Shown here piece after piece: positions 25,867-35,835 of a stretch of 64,000 bases of DNA (position 1 is its first letter; every line of letters begins with the position of its first letter). The notes under the pieces are model-generated. The model was not told the DNA's origin, searched no databases, and saw only the letters and a list, made by a program, of their open reading frames with translations. The DNA comes from Candidatus Blautia faecipullorum (GTDB lineage Bacteria; Bacillota; Clostridia; Lachnospirales; Lachnospiraceae): the NCBI GenBank assembly GCA_019115125.1, contig DXEG01000004.1:1-64000 (forward strand). The letters run 5' to 3'. The position numbers and the translations under genes are program-made.

Positions 25867-25931
25867 ATAAAGGTTTTGCCTTTTTATCCTCTCTGTAAGA
25901 GGGCGATGATCACAAAGATCAGTTTCATTCT

Positions 25932-26420
25932 TTAGTTTTGACTATTGATATAATTCACCAGACCGCCCGCCTGAATGATCTTCTGCATAAATTCAGGAAA
26001 GGCCTGGCCTTTAAATTCCGTGCCTTTTGTGCGGTTGTAGATCATTCCGCTGTCGAAGTCCACTTCCACCTCGTCGCCGTCCTCAATCCCACGGCTGGCC
26101 TCCGGGCACTCAATAATGGGAAGGCCGATGTTGATGGCGTTCCGGTAAAAAATCCTCGCGAAAGTCTCCGCGATCACACAGCTTACTCCCGCCGCCTTAA
26201 TGGAGATAGGCGCATGTTCCCTGGAGGAACCGCAGCCGAAATTCTTATCAGCTACAATAATGTCCCCTTTTTTCACCTTATGGACAAATTCCTTGTCGAT
26301 ATCCTCCATACAGTGTGTAGCCAGCTCCGCCGGATCTGAGGAATTCAGATATCGTGCAGGGATGATCACATCTGTGTCCACATTGTCTCCGTATTTGAAT
26401 ACTCTGCCTTTTGCCTGCAT
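25932..26420 (-). CDS. leuD: 3-isopropylmalate dehydratase small subunit
   Basis: Forms the isopropylmalate isomerase with LeuC. The 162 residues have [25 protein letters not shown] (substrate loop) and [10 protein letters not shown], the short LeuD form of Clostridia and archaea. The C-terminus ends in an extended strand and helix. Its ATG follows leuC by 14 bases with AAGGAGG. leuA and leuB are not in the window. Confidence 0.95.
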   Translation of the reverse strand: MQAKGRVFKYGDNVDTDVIIPARYLNSSDPAELATHCMEDIDKEFVHKVKKGDIIVADKNFGCGSSREHAPISIKAAGVSCVIAETFARIFYRNAINIGLPIIECPEASRGIEDGDEVEVDFDSGMIYNRTKGTEFKGQAFPEFMQKIIQAGGLVNYINSQN

Positions 26421-26434
26421 AATTCTTAACCTCC

Positions 26435-27703
26435 TTATAATCCCAGTTCTTCCGGTACGGAAATTTTACCTGTTACTGCGCTGGCCGCCGCCACTGCCGG
26501 GCTAGCGAGATAAACCTCAGAATCCACATGTCCCATTCTTCCTACGAAATTCCGGTTTGTAGTGGAAATACATCTCTCTCCCGCCGCCAGGATTCCCATG
26601 TAGCCGCCCAGGCAGGGTCCGCAGGTAGGAGTGCTGACAACGGCTCCCGCCTCGATAAAGATTTTCAGAAGACCCTCTTCCATGGCCTGAAGATAGACCG
26701 CCTGGGTCGCCGGAATGACAATACAGCGGACGCCCTTATGTACCCTGCGTCCTTTCAGGATTTCCGCGGCGATTCTCAGATCGTCTATACGTCCGTTGGT
26801 ACAGGAGCCGATCACCGACTGGTCCACTGTGACCTCTTCTGTAATTTCACTGATGGCCTTTGTATTTTCCGGAAGATGCGGAAAAGCGACAGTGGGCTCC
26901 AGCGTGCTGAGATCAATGGTGTATTCCGCGTCGTAAACCGCGTCCTCATCCGCCTCATAAACCTTATAGGGACGTTTGGAGTGTTCCTTCATATAAGCCT
27001 CCGTCAGCTCGTCAACCGGGAAGATCCCGTTCTTACCGCCCGCCTCGATCGCCATATTCGCAATGGTGAAGCGGTCGTCCATGGTAAGGTTTTTGATTCC
27101 CTCTCCTACGAATTCCATGGATTTGTAAAGAGCGCCGTCCACACCGATCATGCCGATGATATGCAGGATCACGTCTTTTCCGCTGACCCATTTTTTCGGT
27201 TTTCCTGTGATGTTGAATTTGATTGCACCCGGTACCTTGAACCATGCTTTTCCGGTAGCCATTCCGGCAGCCATATCAGTGCTTCCAACACCGGTGGAAA
27301 ACGCTCCCAGCGCGCCATAGGTACAGGTATGAGAATCCGCGCCGATGATCACGTCTCCCGCCACGGTAAGGCCTTTTTCCGGAAGAAGCGCATGCTCGAT
27401 TCCCATTTCTCCCACGTCAAAATAATTGGTGATATCATGGCGGCAGGCAAATTCCCTTACGCATTTGCAGTGCTCCGCAGATTTAATATCTTTGTTCGGA
27501 ATAAAATGATCCATTACAAGAGCGATCTTATCCTTATCAAATACAGACTTCACCGTCATTTTATCCATTTCATGGATCGCCACCGGAGATGTGATATCAT
27601 TTCCAAGAACCAGATCCAGATCCGCTTCGATCAGCTGTCCGGCTCCCACATAATCCAGGCCCGCGTGCGCGGCCAGAATTTTCTGTGTCATTGTCATTCC
27701 CAT
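26435..27703 (-). CDS. leuC: 3-isopropylmalate dehydratase large subunit
   Basis: Aconitase-family enzyme with a [4Fe-4S] cluster bound by the cysteines in VIGSCTNGR and [34 protein letters not shown] is the signature segment. At about 422 residues it is the short LeuC type that partners the 162-residue LeuD. The ATG at 27703 has AAGGAGG nine bases upstream; a TTG two codons earlier is less likely. Divergent from the LysR gene, which probably controls it. Confidence 0.95.
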   Translation of the reverse strand: MGMTMTQKILAAHAGLDYVGAGQLIEADLDLVLGNDITSPVAIHEMDKMTVKSVFDKDKIALVMDHFIPNKDIKSAEHCKCVREFACRHDITNYFDVGEMGIEHALLPEKGLTVAGDVIIGADSHTCTYGALGAFSTGVGSTDMAAGMATGKAWFKVPGAIKFNITGKPKKWVSGKDVILHIIGMIGVDGALYKSMEFVGEGIKNLTMDDRFTIANMAIEAGGKNGIFPVDELTEAYMKEHSKRPYKVYEADEDAVYDAEYTIDLSTLEPTVAFPHLPENTKAISEITEEVTVDQSVIGSCTNGRIDDLRIAAEILKGRRVHKGVRCIVIPATQAVYLQAMEEGLLKIFIEAGAVVSTPTCGPCLGGYMGILAAGERCISTTNRNFVGRMGHVDSEVYLASPAVAAASAVTGKISVPEELGL

Positions 27704-27759
27704 GGTCAATTTCCTCCTTCATTCATCTAAATCATATAGCTTATCAATTCACTGTTGTC

Positions 27760-27799
27760 AGTATAGCACACTCGCTGATATAATACTAATACATATTAT
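27760..27799 (-). promoter_or_regulatory. leuCD promoter -10 and a possible LysR operator
   Basis: TATACT (27760-27765 on the minus strand) lacks a good -35. At that place begins an AT-rich inverted repeat, ATAATA (27780-27785) and TATTAT (27794-27799), which contains T-N11-A spacing usual for LysR-type boxes. This suggests activation by the divergent regulator. Confidence 0.3.
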
Positions 27800-27916
27800 T
27801 CATATTTGTTATGCGTGCAGATTATAGCTCTGTTCTTTTCCAACAGACGATAATGCCGGAAACGAACAGCAGCGATGCTATCTTCATTTTCTCTGCCGCA
27901 GAATGAGAGGTGTACT

Positions 27917-28795
27917 ATGAAAGAAAATTTATCCTTATATCATATTTTTTATATTGTTGGAAAAACAGGCAACATTTCCAGGGCGGCCAAAGAGCTGTAT
28001 ATCAGCCAGCCCGCCGTCAGCCGCGCCGTCCAGAAGCTGGAAAGTAATCTCAGCGTCCCGCTCTTTAAAAGAAATTCCCGCGGCGTCGCCCTCACGCCTG
28101 AGGGAGAAATTCTTTTCCAGAAAATCGAAAAGGCCTTTTCTCTTGTATCCGAGGGGGAGGAGATCATTCTCAGCAGCCGTTCCCAGGCTGTGCCGCATCT
28201 CCGGCTGGGTACAAGCTCCACCCTCTGCCGGTATGTGCTGCTGTCCCATCTGAAGCCGTATATTTCCAGCCATCCCCAGGTGCGCGTCAATATTTCCTGT
28301 CAGTCCACCTACCAGACCCTCCAGCTTCTCGATGAGGAAAAGCTGGATCTCGGGCTTATCGGACGCCCCGGAAAGCTTCATGGATATTATTATCAGCCTC
28401 TCATGCGGATCAACGATACCTTTGTGGCGACAAAGCAGTATCTGAAAACGCAGCAGGAGCTTTATCCCGCGGAATCCATATACCGCACGGCTACCTTCAT
28501 GATGCTGGATGAAAAAAATATCACGCGGCAGACCATCGACACCCAGCTTAAGGAACACCGCATCGAATTAAATCACATTCTGGAAGCCACCTCCATGGAT
28601 CTGCTCATCCAGTTTGCCACCATCGGTCTCGGCATTGCCGGAGTAGTCCGCCAGTTTGTGGAAAAGGAGCTGCGCCACGGAACTCTTGTGGAGGTTCCGG
28701 CAGGCTTTTCCTTCCCGGACCGTGAGATCGGGTTCGTCTGCCGCAAAAACAGCCGGCATCTTCCTCTGCTGGAATACTTTTTTTCTCAAATATGA
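27917..28795 (+). CDS. LysR-family transcriptional regulator
   Basis: N-terminal winged helix (NISRAAKELYISQPAVSRAVQKLES, about 18-42) and a C-terminal periplasmic-binding-like effector domain to residue 292. It lies divergent from leuCD across 213 bases, so leucine-pathway control is the likely role, with isopropylmalate or a keto-acid as effector by analogy. GAGAGGTG stands five bases before the ATG at 27917; 14 upstream codons are open but have no ribosome site and no homology. It resembles CysL/YwqM-like regulators in layout only. Confidence 0.9.
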   Translation: MKENLSLYHIFYIVGKTGNISRAAKELYISQPAVSRAVQKLESNLSVPLFKRNSRGVALTPEGEILFQKIEKAFSLVSEGEEIILSSRSQAVPHLRLGTSSTLCRYVLLSHLKPYISSHPQVRVNISCQSTYQTLQLLDEEKLDLGLIGRPGKLHGYYYQPLMRINDTFVATKQYLKTQQELYPAESIYRTATFMMLDEKNITRQTIDTQLKEHRIELNHILEATSMDLLIQFATIGLGIAGVVRQFVEKELRHGTLVEVPAGFSFPDREIGFVCRKNSRHLPLLEYFFSQI

Positions 28796-28820
28796 CAGAG
28801 CAGGCAGGTGAAACAGAAAA

Positions 28821-28854
28821 CCTGCCGGAAAACCTATTTCGATTTTCCGGCAGG
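28821..28854. terminator. Bidirectional terminator between lysR and ilvC
   Basis: CCTGCCGGAAAA pairs with TTTTCCGGCAGG around a 10-nt loop, so A and T runs lie within the stem on both strands. It serves the convergent LysR gene and ilvC. Confidence 0.85.
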
Positions 28855-28868
28855 TCCTGCTACCTTGC

Positions 28869-29918
<1,050 letters not shown>

Positions 29919-30073
29919 TCATAATAAAATATATCGTTAAGGGAGTTTTTCCCCTGGCACAGCATTTCCAAATAACCCCTGCGCTGTAATTGCCTGAATT
30001 TCCATCCGCCCTGCGGAATAAAAATCCATGCTCTGTCGCCGGGCTGTCCGGAAGATGCCTCACCAACAAGCGA

Positions 30074-30571
30074 TCATAGATATCTTACATCATCCGCGCC
30101 TCTGGAAAGTCCGGTAATACCTGTTCTTGCCAGCTCCAGAATCTCATATTCGTCCAGAAGATCGATGAAAGCGCCGAGCTTGCTTTTGCTTCCTGTCATC
30201 TCGATCACCAGAGAATCCCTGCCTACGTCAATGATGTTGGCGCGGAATATATTGGCGATAGTGATCACACCTTCTCTTTCCTCCGGCTTCACCGAAACCT
30301 TCACAAGCACAAGCTCTCTGCTTACGCTGGTCTCCGGCTCCAGAACCTTGATATCTCTTACGTCTACCAGCTTCGCAAGCTGTTTCGTGATCTGTTCCAG
30401 TATTAACGCATCCCCGCTGCACACAACCGTCATTCTGGAGAAGCGCTCGTCCGCGGTCACTCCTACTGTCAGGCTGTCGATATTGTAGCCTCTCCGGCTG
30501 AATAGTCCGGAAATACGGCTCAAAACACCTGCGGTGTTATCTACTAACAGGGACAAAATCCTCTTTTGCAT
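30074..30571 (-). CDS. ilvN: Acetolactate synthase small (regulatory) subunit
   Basis: Regulatory subunit giving valine feedback to the acetolactate synthase. The N-terminal ACT domain (ILSLLVDNTAGVLSRISGLFSRRGYNIDSL, residues 4-33) is followed by the second ACT-like half with ARTGITGLSRG at the end; 165 residues is normal for IlvH/IlvN. The catalytic subunit gene (ilvB) is not next to it, so the complex partner is encoded elsewhere. It runs into ilvC from a clear promoter. Confidence 0.94.
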   Translation of the reverse strand: MQKRILSLLVDNTAGVLSRISGLFSRRGYNIDSLTVGVTADERFSRMTVVCSGDALILEQITKQLAKLVDVRDIKVLEPETSVSRELVLVKVSVKPEEREGVITIANIFRANIIDVGRDSLVIEMTGSKSKLGAFIDLLDEYEILELARTGITGLSRGADDVRYL

Positions 30572-30629
30572 AACCCACCTGCTTTCACCACTTTAATCTT
30601 GTAGCATGTAAAACATCTACATGAATATC

Positions 30630-30657
30630 ATTATAACAACATTCGCCGTTTTGTCAA
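30630..30657 (-). promoter_or_regulatory. Strong promoter of ilvN-ilvC
   Basis: TTGACA (30652-30657) and TATAAT (30630-30635) on the minus strand with 16-base spacing: both boxes are consensus. The leader to the ilvN ATG is only about 50 bases; no T-box or long attenuator fits in it. Confidence 0.85.
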
Positions 30658-30665
30658 TCTCAAAA

Positions 30666-30992
30666 TCAAAATACCGTCTGTACAAGCACCATGTAAAGTA
30701 CAGTGCCCCCGGCAATGGACAGAAGCATCTGACGCTTCCAGACATGCAGTACGATAACCGCCGCAATGGAAATAAACTCCGGAATTCCTCTGCTTCCCTC
30801 AAAAATACTGACATTTTTCAGGCAGTAAACCACCAGGAGCCCGAAAACTGCCGGAGGCAGCACCTTTCCCAGATACTGTATGTATTTGGGTGTGGGCTTG
30901 CCTGCCGGAAATAAAACAAATGGAAGAAACCTTGTCAGCATGGTTCCCGCCACCACAACCGCCACTGTAATGATCTGCTGTGCAACTGTCAC
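30666..30992 (-). CDS. azlD: Branched-chain amino acid exporter subunit AzlD
   Basis: 108 residues with three to four hydrophobic segments and the AzlD start ([20 protein letters not shown]). It forms an exporter with AzlC; the family moves branched-chain amino acids and their analogues. It overlaps azlC by four bases (ATGA). The location next to ilvN-ilvC fits the substrate. Confidence 0.92.
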   Translation of the reverse strand: MTVAQQIITVAVVVAGTMLTRFLPFVLFPAGKPTPKYIQYLGKVLPPAVFGLLVVYCLKNVSIFEGSRGIPEFISIAAVIVLHVWKRQMLLSIAGGTVLYMVLVQTVF

Positions 30993-31717
30993 GATTCCGC
31001 CGCCTCCTCTCTGTTTTCAATGGGCTTTCTCATAAATGTCAGGAGTATCAGCATCGCCGCCATGGACGGGATGATAAAATTATCCGCGCCGAAGATCAGG
31101 AGGCAGAGAACCGATACTCCAAGGCCCAAAAGGGCGCTGGTATGTCTTTTATCCTTCAGCCACTGCTCCATGAAGATCACTACAAACATCGCCGTCATCA
31201 CAAAATCCAGACCCTCGGTATTAAAATGGATCAGAGAGCCGAAAATGCCGCCCAGGGTGGAGCCGGAAAACCAATAGAACTGATTGAGCAGGGTTACAAA
31301 AAACATAAACCATCCTTTGTCCACATCAGGAGGGATCTCCGCCGTATAATTAATAGAAAAGCTCTCGTCGCACATTCCAAAGATCAGATACAGCTTTTTC
31401 AGTCCCGTCCCCCTGAATTTCTCAAGCATGGAAATCCCATAAAAAAGATGCCTGGCGTTGATCATCAACGTCATCACAAAGGCCTGGACGGGGTTAAAGC
31501 TCCCCAGCAGCATATTTACCGTAACAAACTCCATAGAGCCCGCAAATATAGTAAGACTCATCAGCATGGGATAGAGAAAGCTGAATCCCGAAACGTTCAT
31601 ATATATTCCATAAGTCAGTCCCAGGAACCAGAAGCCCGCGAATATGGGAATGGTATATGGGAACGCGGCTTTAAAAGCTCTTTTTATGTCGGTACTTTTT
31701 GTCATTTTAGTTCGCAT
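30989..31717 (-). CDS. azlC: Branched-chain amino acid exporter subunit AzlC
   Basis: Polytopic protein of 242 residues with about six to seven membrane segments and the AzlC motifs [15 protein letters not shown] and [15 protein letters not shown]. It needs AzlD for activity. The start could also be the ATG at 31705, four codons downstream; neither has a strong ribosome site. Transcription probably begins just upstream, after the terminator at 31741-31765. Confidence 0.92.
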   Translation of the reverse strand: MRTKMTKSTDIKRAFKAAFPYTIPIFAGFWFLGLTYGIYMNVSGFSFLYPMLMSLTIFAGSMEFVTVNMLLGSFNPVQAFVMTLMINARHLFYGISMLEKFRGTGLKKLYLIFGMCDESFSINYTAEIPPDVDKGWFMFFVTLLNQFYWFSGSTLGGIFGSLIHFNTEGLDFVMTAMFVVIFMEQWLKDKRHTSALLGLGVSVLCLLIFGADNFIIPSMAAMLILLTFMRKPIENREEAAES

Positions 31718-31740
31718 CCATTCTGTTATTCTTTAAAAAT

Positions 31741-31765
31741 CATCCTGTCCCAAAAGAACAGGATG
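31741..31765 (-). terminator. Terminator after the phosphatase gene
   Basis: CATCCTGT and ACAGGATG form an 8-bp stem with a 9-nt loop; ATTTTTAAAG follows on the minus strand. It separates the phosphatase operon from azlCD. Confidence 0.7.
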
Positions 31766-31777
31766 AATATGTCTTTC

Positions 31778-32830
31778 TTATACCAGATATTTATTTCTGA
31801 GCGCCTCGATCGCCTTTGGCGTCAGGTACAGCGCTTTTTTCAGGAACCGCTCTACGGTGCCGTAATCCTGCTCGATGGTCTCGAATACGGTGTCCAGATA
31901 CTCTCCCTTGACCTTGTACAGGAGCCGCACTTTCTCCATAACCGCATTGTCCACGATCGTCATTGTCTCCAGATACCGGACCATGTGCTGCATTTCTTCT
32001 TCCATATAAAGATTGGTTTTCAGAAAATCCTCGCGGATCGTTTTCCGCGGAACGCCCAGAGCGCAGAGCAGGATTGCCGTTCCCACCCCCACTCTGTCTT
32101 TTCCCGCGCTGCAGTGCCACAACACGGCTCCCTCCTCATGATGCAGGAGCTGGTCAATAAAACGGGCATACTGCTTGACACAGACCTGATCCCGGATAAA
32201 ATTCCGGTACTGCTTATGTATGTAGATGTCCGGAACCTGATTAAATTTCAGGATCATTTCCAGAAGGCTTCCCGACTGGGAAATTCCCATAGTCTCTTCA
32301 TCCAGAACAGGAATTTCTATATATTTGACGCCTTCCATGACAATATCCGGTTTTTCCAGTATTTCCGCCTTTGTACGGAAATCGATCACCTCCGTGAGAT
32401 GATATTCATTCTGCAGTACGTCCTGGTCTGCCAGAGATACGTGATACAGATTTCCGCTGCGGATAAGGCGCCTGGGAAGAATATGCCTTCCGTCTTCTGT
32501 GGCAAGGGCTCCCAGATCTCTTGTGTTCGGGAGGCTCTGCAGCGGAATCCGGCTTCCCTTGGGAAATCCAGTCACGATTCCCGGATTCAGCGCCTTCAAA
32601 AGCTGAATACAATCGCTGATCTCCCGCTCTGTCATTTCAAACTTATAGCGTTTCCGTCTTCTGGTAATGATCACAAGACTGCTGGTACTGATCTGCTTCT
32701 GCCCGCCGCCTTCCACGCCTTCCCTTCTTTTATAGGCCCAGAGAATATCTCTGCAGGGAAGATAGTTCATCATCATATGCTTGGCAAAGATCAGATTTCC
32801 GTCCTCAATTCTTATTTTACCATATTTCAC
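31778..32830 (-). CDS. Atypical tyrosine-protein phosphatase with an N-terminal extra domain
   Basis: The C-terminal 255 residues belong to the Tyr phosphatase family 3 type (NTRDLG, then P-loop HCSAGKDRVGVG with catalytic Cys and Arg). The HCxxGKDR form is found in phosphatases acting on phosphotyrosine or phosphoinositides. The first 85 residues are not part of that fold: they hold short strands with a basic stretch (VIITRRRKRYKFEMTEREI), resembling a PH/YcxB-like domain. The start is GTG at 32830 with GGGGAGG upstream. Last gene after the flavodiiron, M20 and glucosidase genes on the same strand. Substrate unknown. Confidence 0.82.
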   Translation of the reverse strand: MKYGKIRIEDGNLIFAKHMMMNYLPCRDILWAYKRREGVEGGGQKQISTSSLVIITRRRKRYKFEMTEREISDCIQLLKALNPGIVTGFPKGSRIPLQSLPNTRDLGALATEDGRHILPRRLIRSGNLYHVSLADQDVLQNEYHLTEVIDFRTKAEILEKPDIVMEGVKYIEIPVLDEETMGISQSGSLLEMILKFNQVPDIYIHKQYRNFIRDQVCVKQYARFIDQLLHHEEGAVLWHCSAGKDRVGVGTAILLCALGVPRKTIREDFLKTNLYMEEEMQHMVRYLETMTIVDNAVMEKVRLLYKVKGEYLDTVFETIEQDYGTVERFLKKALYLTPKAIEALRNKYLV

Positions 32831-32883
32831 AAGTGTTCCTCCCCGGCGTTTCTACCGCCGCATTAGATGAATGGAGAGGCATT

Positions 32884-34557
32884 TCAGAAGCTGTACACCA
32901 CTGCCTCATATGCCCGGATCGTCATATTTCTTCCTAAAGCCGGATCCTGGTAGTTGGAGATCAGAACTGTACCGTCTTTTCCGCGGAACTCTTCCGGAAG
33001 CTCCATCTCCTGTTCCTTTTCGCTGAAATTGCAGATCACAAGAAGCTTTCTGCCCCCCAGCTCTCTTGTATATACATAAAGAGCCTCATGCTCCGGCAGA
33101 AGAAGCTTGGAGCCGCCATATACGATCACAGGATTTTCGTGGCGGAGGCGGATCAGCTTCTGATAATAATAAAAGACAGAATCCTCCCTTGAAAGAGCTT
33201 CCCCGGCGTTGATCTCTTTATAGTTGGGATTTACCATGATCCAGGGCGTTCCTTCCGTAAAACCGGCATTTTCGCTGTCGTCCCACTGCATTGGAGTCCG
33301 GGCGTTGTCGCGGCTTTTGTATCTCAGATATCTCAGCATGGTTTCCCCGTCAAGGACGCCTTTTCCCACCAGCTCATGGTAGGCGTTGATGCTTTCTATG
33401 TCGCGGAAATCCTCCAGTGTCTCAAAGGGCACGTTGGTCATCCCCAGTTCCTCCCCCTGATATACATAAGGAGTTCCCTGCATCATATGAAGGCAGGTTG
33501 CCAGCATCTTCGCGGACACCTCACGGTACCGGGGAGAATCGTTTCCAAGCCTTGACAGCATCCTGGGCTGGTCATGGTTGCACCAGTAAAGGCTGTTCCA
33601 TGCTTTTCCCATGAGAGAGAGCTGCCATTTTGTCAAAACCTGCTTCAGCTCCGTCAGCTTTATTTTTCTCTCATTCCACTTAAAGCTTTCTCCGCCGTCC
33701 AGATCCATATGCTCGAACTGGAATACCATATTCAGCTCTTTTCCGTCAAGGGACGCGTACTTTTTGGCTTCCTCCACCGTCACTCCGGAGCACTCTCCCA
33801 CGGTGAGCAGGTCGTATTTGGAAAGTACGCGGCGGTTCATCTCCTGAAGATATTCATGGACATGAGGGCCGTTGCAGACGTAGGGACCGTAGTCTCCGTA
33901 TCCGTTCTTTCCCACCTCTCCGTCGGGAAGCCCCGGCGTCTTGGAGATCAGCGAGATCACATCCATCCGGAAGCCGTCGATTCCTTTTTTGCACCACCAG
34001 TCCATCATATCAAAAACTTCGTCCCGGACCTTTGGGTTATCCCAGTTGAGATCCGGCTGTTTTCTGGAAAACAGATGAAGAAAATACATATCGGTCTTTT
34101 TGTCATACTCCCAGGCTGACCCGGAAAAGCAGGACCCCCAGTTGTTGGGTTCCTTTCCGTCCCTGCCCTCTCTCCATATATAATAATCCCGGTATGGATT
34201 GTCCTTTGATTTCCTGCTTTCCACAAACCAGGGATGCTCGTCGGAGGTATGATTCACCACCAGATCCATGACGATCCGGATTCCTCTCTCGTGAGCCGCC
34301 GCCAGCATCCGGTCAAAATCGTCCATGGTCCCGAAATCCTTCATGATCCCGCGGTAATTACTGATATCGTATCCGTTATCGTCGTTGGGCGACTCATAAA
34401 CCGGAGAAAGCCAGATCACGTCGATCCCCAGTTTTTTCAGATAATCCATTTTTTCCGTAATGCCGTTCAGATCTCCGATCCCGTCCCCGTTGCTGTCGTT
34501 GAAGCTTCTGGGGTAAATCTGATATACAACGGCTTCTTTCCACCATGTTCTTTCCAT
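32884..34557 (-). CDS. GH13 oligo-1,6-glucosidase / alpha-glucosidase
   Basis: Intracellular hydrolase of isomalto-oligosaccharides or maltose-type sugars. About 557 residues: MERTWWKEAVVYQIYPRSFND start, DLVVNHTSDEH, GFRMDVIS with the nucleophile aspartate, GECSGV with the acid/base glutamate, and WCNHDQPR with the transition-state aspartate. No signal peptide. The QIYPRSF start and long B domain are those of the oligo-1,6-glucosidase/trehalose-6-P hydrolase branch. The ATG at 34557 has AAGGAG; the longer upstream reading is not similar to the family. Confidence 0.9.
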   Translation of the reverse strand: MERTWWKEAVVYQIYPRSFNDSNGDGIGDLNGITEKMDYLKKLGIDVIWLSPVYESPNDDNGYDISNYRGIMKDFGTMDDFDRMLAAAHERGIRIVMDLVVNHTSDEHPWFVESRKSKDNPYRDYYIWREGRDGKEPNNWGSCFSGSAWEYDKKTDMYFLHLFSRKQPDLNWDNPKVRDEVFDMMDWWCKKGIDGFRMDVISLISKTPGLPDGEVGKNGYGDYGPYVCNGPHVHEYLQEMNRRVLSKYDLLTVGECSGVTVEEAKKYASLDGKELNMVFQFEHMDLDGGESFKWNERKIKLTELKQVLTKWQLSLMGKAWNSLYWCNHDQPRMLSRLGNDSPRYREVSAKMLATCLHMMQGTPYVYQGEELGMTNVPFETLEDFRDIESINAYHELVGKGVLDGETMLRYLRYKSRDNARTPMQWDDSENAGFTEGTPWIMVNPNYKEINAGEALSREDSVFYYYQKLIRLRHENPVIVYGGSKLLLPEHEALYVYTRELGGRKLLVICNFSEKEQEMELPEEFRGKDGTVLISNYQDPALGRNMTIRAYEAVVYSF

Positions 34558-34674
34558 TTTCTGAACTCCTTCTGTTCCCGATATTGTACTGCTGTGATAT
34601 TTTTGATATTGCATATCTGATCATTCGTGTCTGATCATATATAATATTATCTATCTGATATTGTCTTTCTGGCA

Positions 34675-35835
34675 TTACGCCTGTCCGATCTCTTTTAACA
34701 TCCGGTAAATTGTCTCCAGACTGTACGGGAAGATTTCCTCGTCAAGCTGCATTTTCGGATGATGAAGGGGATGCTCGTTTCCAGGCACTCCCGCCAGGAA
34801 GATTAAAAATATCCCCCGCGTTTTCTGAAAATAGCGGTAAGCATTATCCCCCGCCAGAAAAAGCTCGTCCTCGCCTTCCAGAAAAAAACGGTCTCCGAAA
34901 ATTTCTCTTCCCGTCCTTTCCGCGATCCCGGTAAACTCAGGATCATTGGCGAAAGCCAGCACAGGCTCCTTTGTAAAGGACAGTCTGAGCTCCGCCTTTG
35001 TCTCCCTTTCAATCTCCCTCAGCTTCTCTTCCAGCCGGTCATACAGCTCACGGAAGTCTTTTTCTCTGCAGGCACGTATATTCCCGCCCAGCGTCATACG
35101 GTCCGCGATGATATTGCTGTATTGTCCTCCGTGAGCGGTACCGATCCCCACCAGACAGGGGGCCTCTCCCTTATATGCGGCGTTCAGCTCATGAACGGCC
35201 TGTATCGCTCCCGCTCCGGCATAAATACTGTCTATGCCTTTATCCGCCTCGCTCCAGTGGCTGGCTCTGCCTTTGATCTCAATATTGATCCCGGCGATCA
35301 TGGCTGACGCCTGCCCCTCATGGACCGCCATGCCGAAGGGCATATCCACCGCAAAATGGAACATCAGGAAAGCGTCCGCAAAAGGATCCTCCAGCGCCCC
35401 GCCCCTTATCATCCTGCCTGCCCCCTCTCCGGTCTCCTCCGCAGGCTCAAACACAAACCTTACATTAGCCGGAAAGCTCTCCTGCTCCTTGGCAAGTATC
35501 CCCGCCAGGGTCAGAGCCACGGCCAGGATTCCGTCATGGCCGCAGGCGTGCATACGGCCATGATTCCTGGATGAATAGGGAAGCCCTGTCTGCTCATCCA
35601 TTGGAAGGGCATCCATTTCCGCTCTTAAAACAATGGTTTTTTTCCGTTTTTTCAGAGCTGGAAGCTGGGCGATCATCCCGGTAGGATCAACCGGGATGAT
35701 CTCGTACCCCAGCTTTTCCAGATATTCTCTGATATAGGCCGACGTTTCTTTTTCTTCAAGAGCCAGCTCCGGATACATATGAAAATAACGCCTGTGCCGG
35801 AGCAGCTCCTTCTCATAATACTCTCTTTTTTTCAT
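34675..35835 (-). CDS. M20-family amidohydrolase (N-acyl amino acid hydrolase)
   Basis: Metal-dependent deacylase of N-acyl amino acids or related amides. Family motifs: HACGHDGILAVALTLAGIL with the Cys/His metal ligands, EPAEETGEGAGRMI with Glu pair, MFHFAVDMPFG, and a dimerisation domain in the middle. Length 386 is typical for HipO/AbgB-like members. Its ATG overlaps the stop of the flavodiiron fusion (four bases), so the two are probably coupled. The natural substrate is not clear; N-acetyl-diaminopimelate is less likely because dapL is present. Confidence 0.88.
   Translation of the reverse strand: MKKREYYEKELLRHRRYFHMYPELALEEKETSAYIREYLEKLGYEIIPVDPTGMIAQLPALKKRKKTIVLRAEMDALPMDEQTGLPYSSRNHGRMHACGHDGILAVALTLAGILAKEQESFPANVRFVFEPAEETGEGAGRMIRGGALEDPFADAFLMFHFAVDMPFGMAVHEGQASAMIAGINIEIKGRASHWSEADKGIDSIYAGAGAIQAVHELNAAYKGEAPCLVGIGTAHGGQYSNIIADRMTLGGNIRACREKDFRELYDRLEEKLREIERETKAELRLSFTKEPVLAFANDPEFTGIAERTGREIFGDRFFLEGEDELFLAGDNAYRYFQKTRGIFLIFLAGVPGNEHPLHHPKMQLDEEIFPYSLETIYRMLKEIGQA

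Noticed and set aside
26528..27730. Plus-strand open frame of 400 codons
   Set aside because: Antisense to leuC, no ribosome site, unlikely composition.
30572..30660. T-box or leader-peptide attenuator before ilvN
   Set aside because: The leader is about 50 bases with no specifier loop or terminator.
30980..32866. Plus-strand open frame of 628 codons
   Set aside because: It lies antisense across azlC and the phosphatase gene; both have motifs and initiation sites. The open frame is a codon-bias effect.
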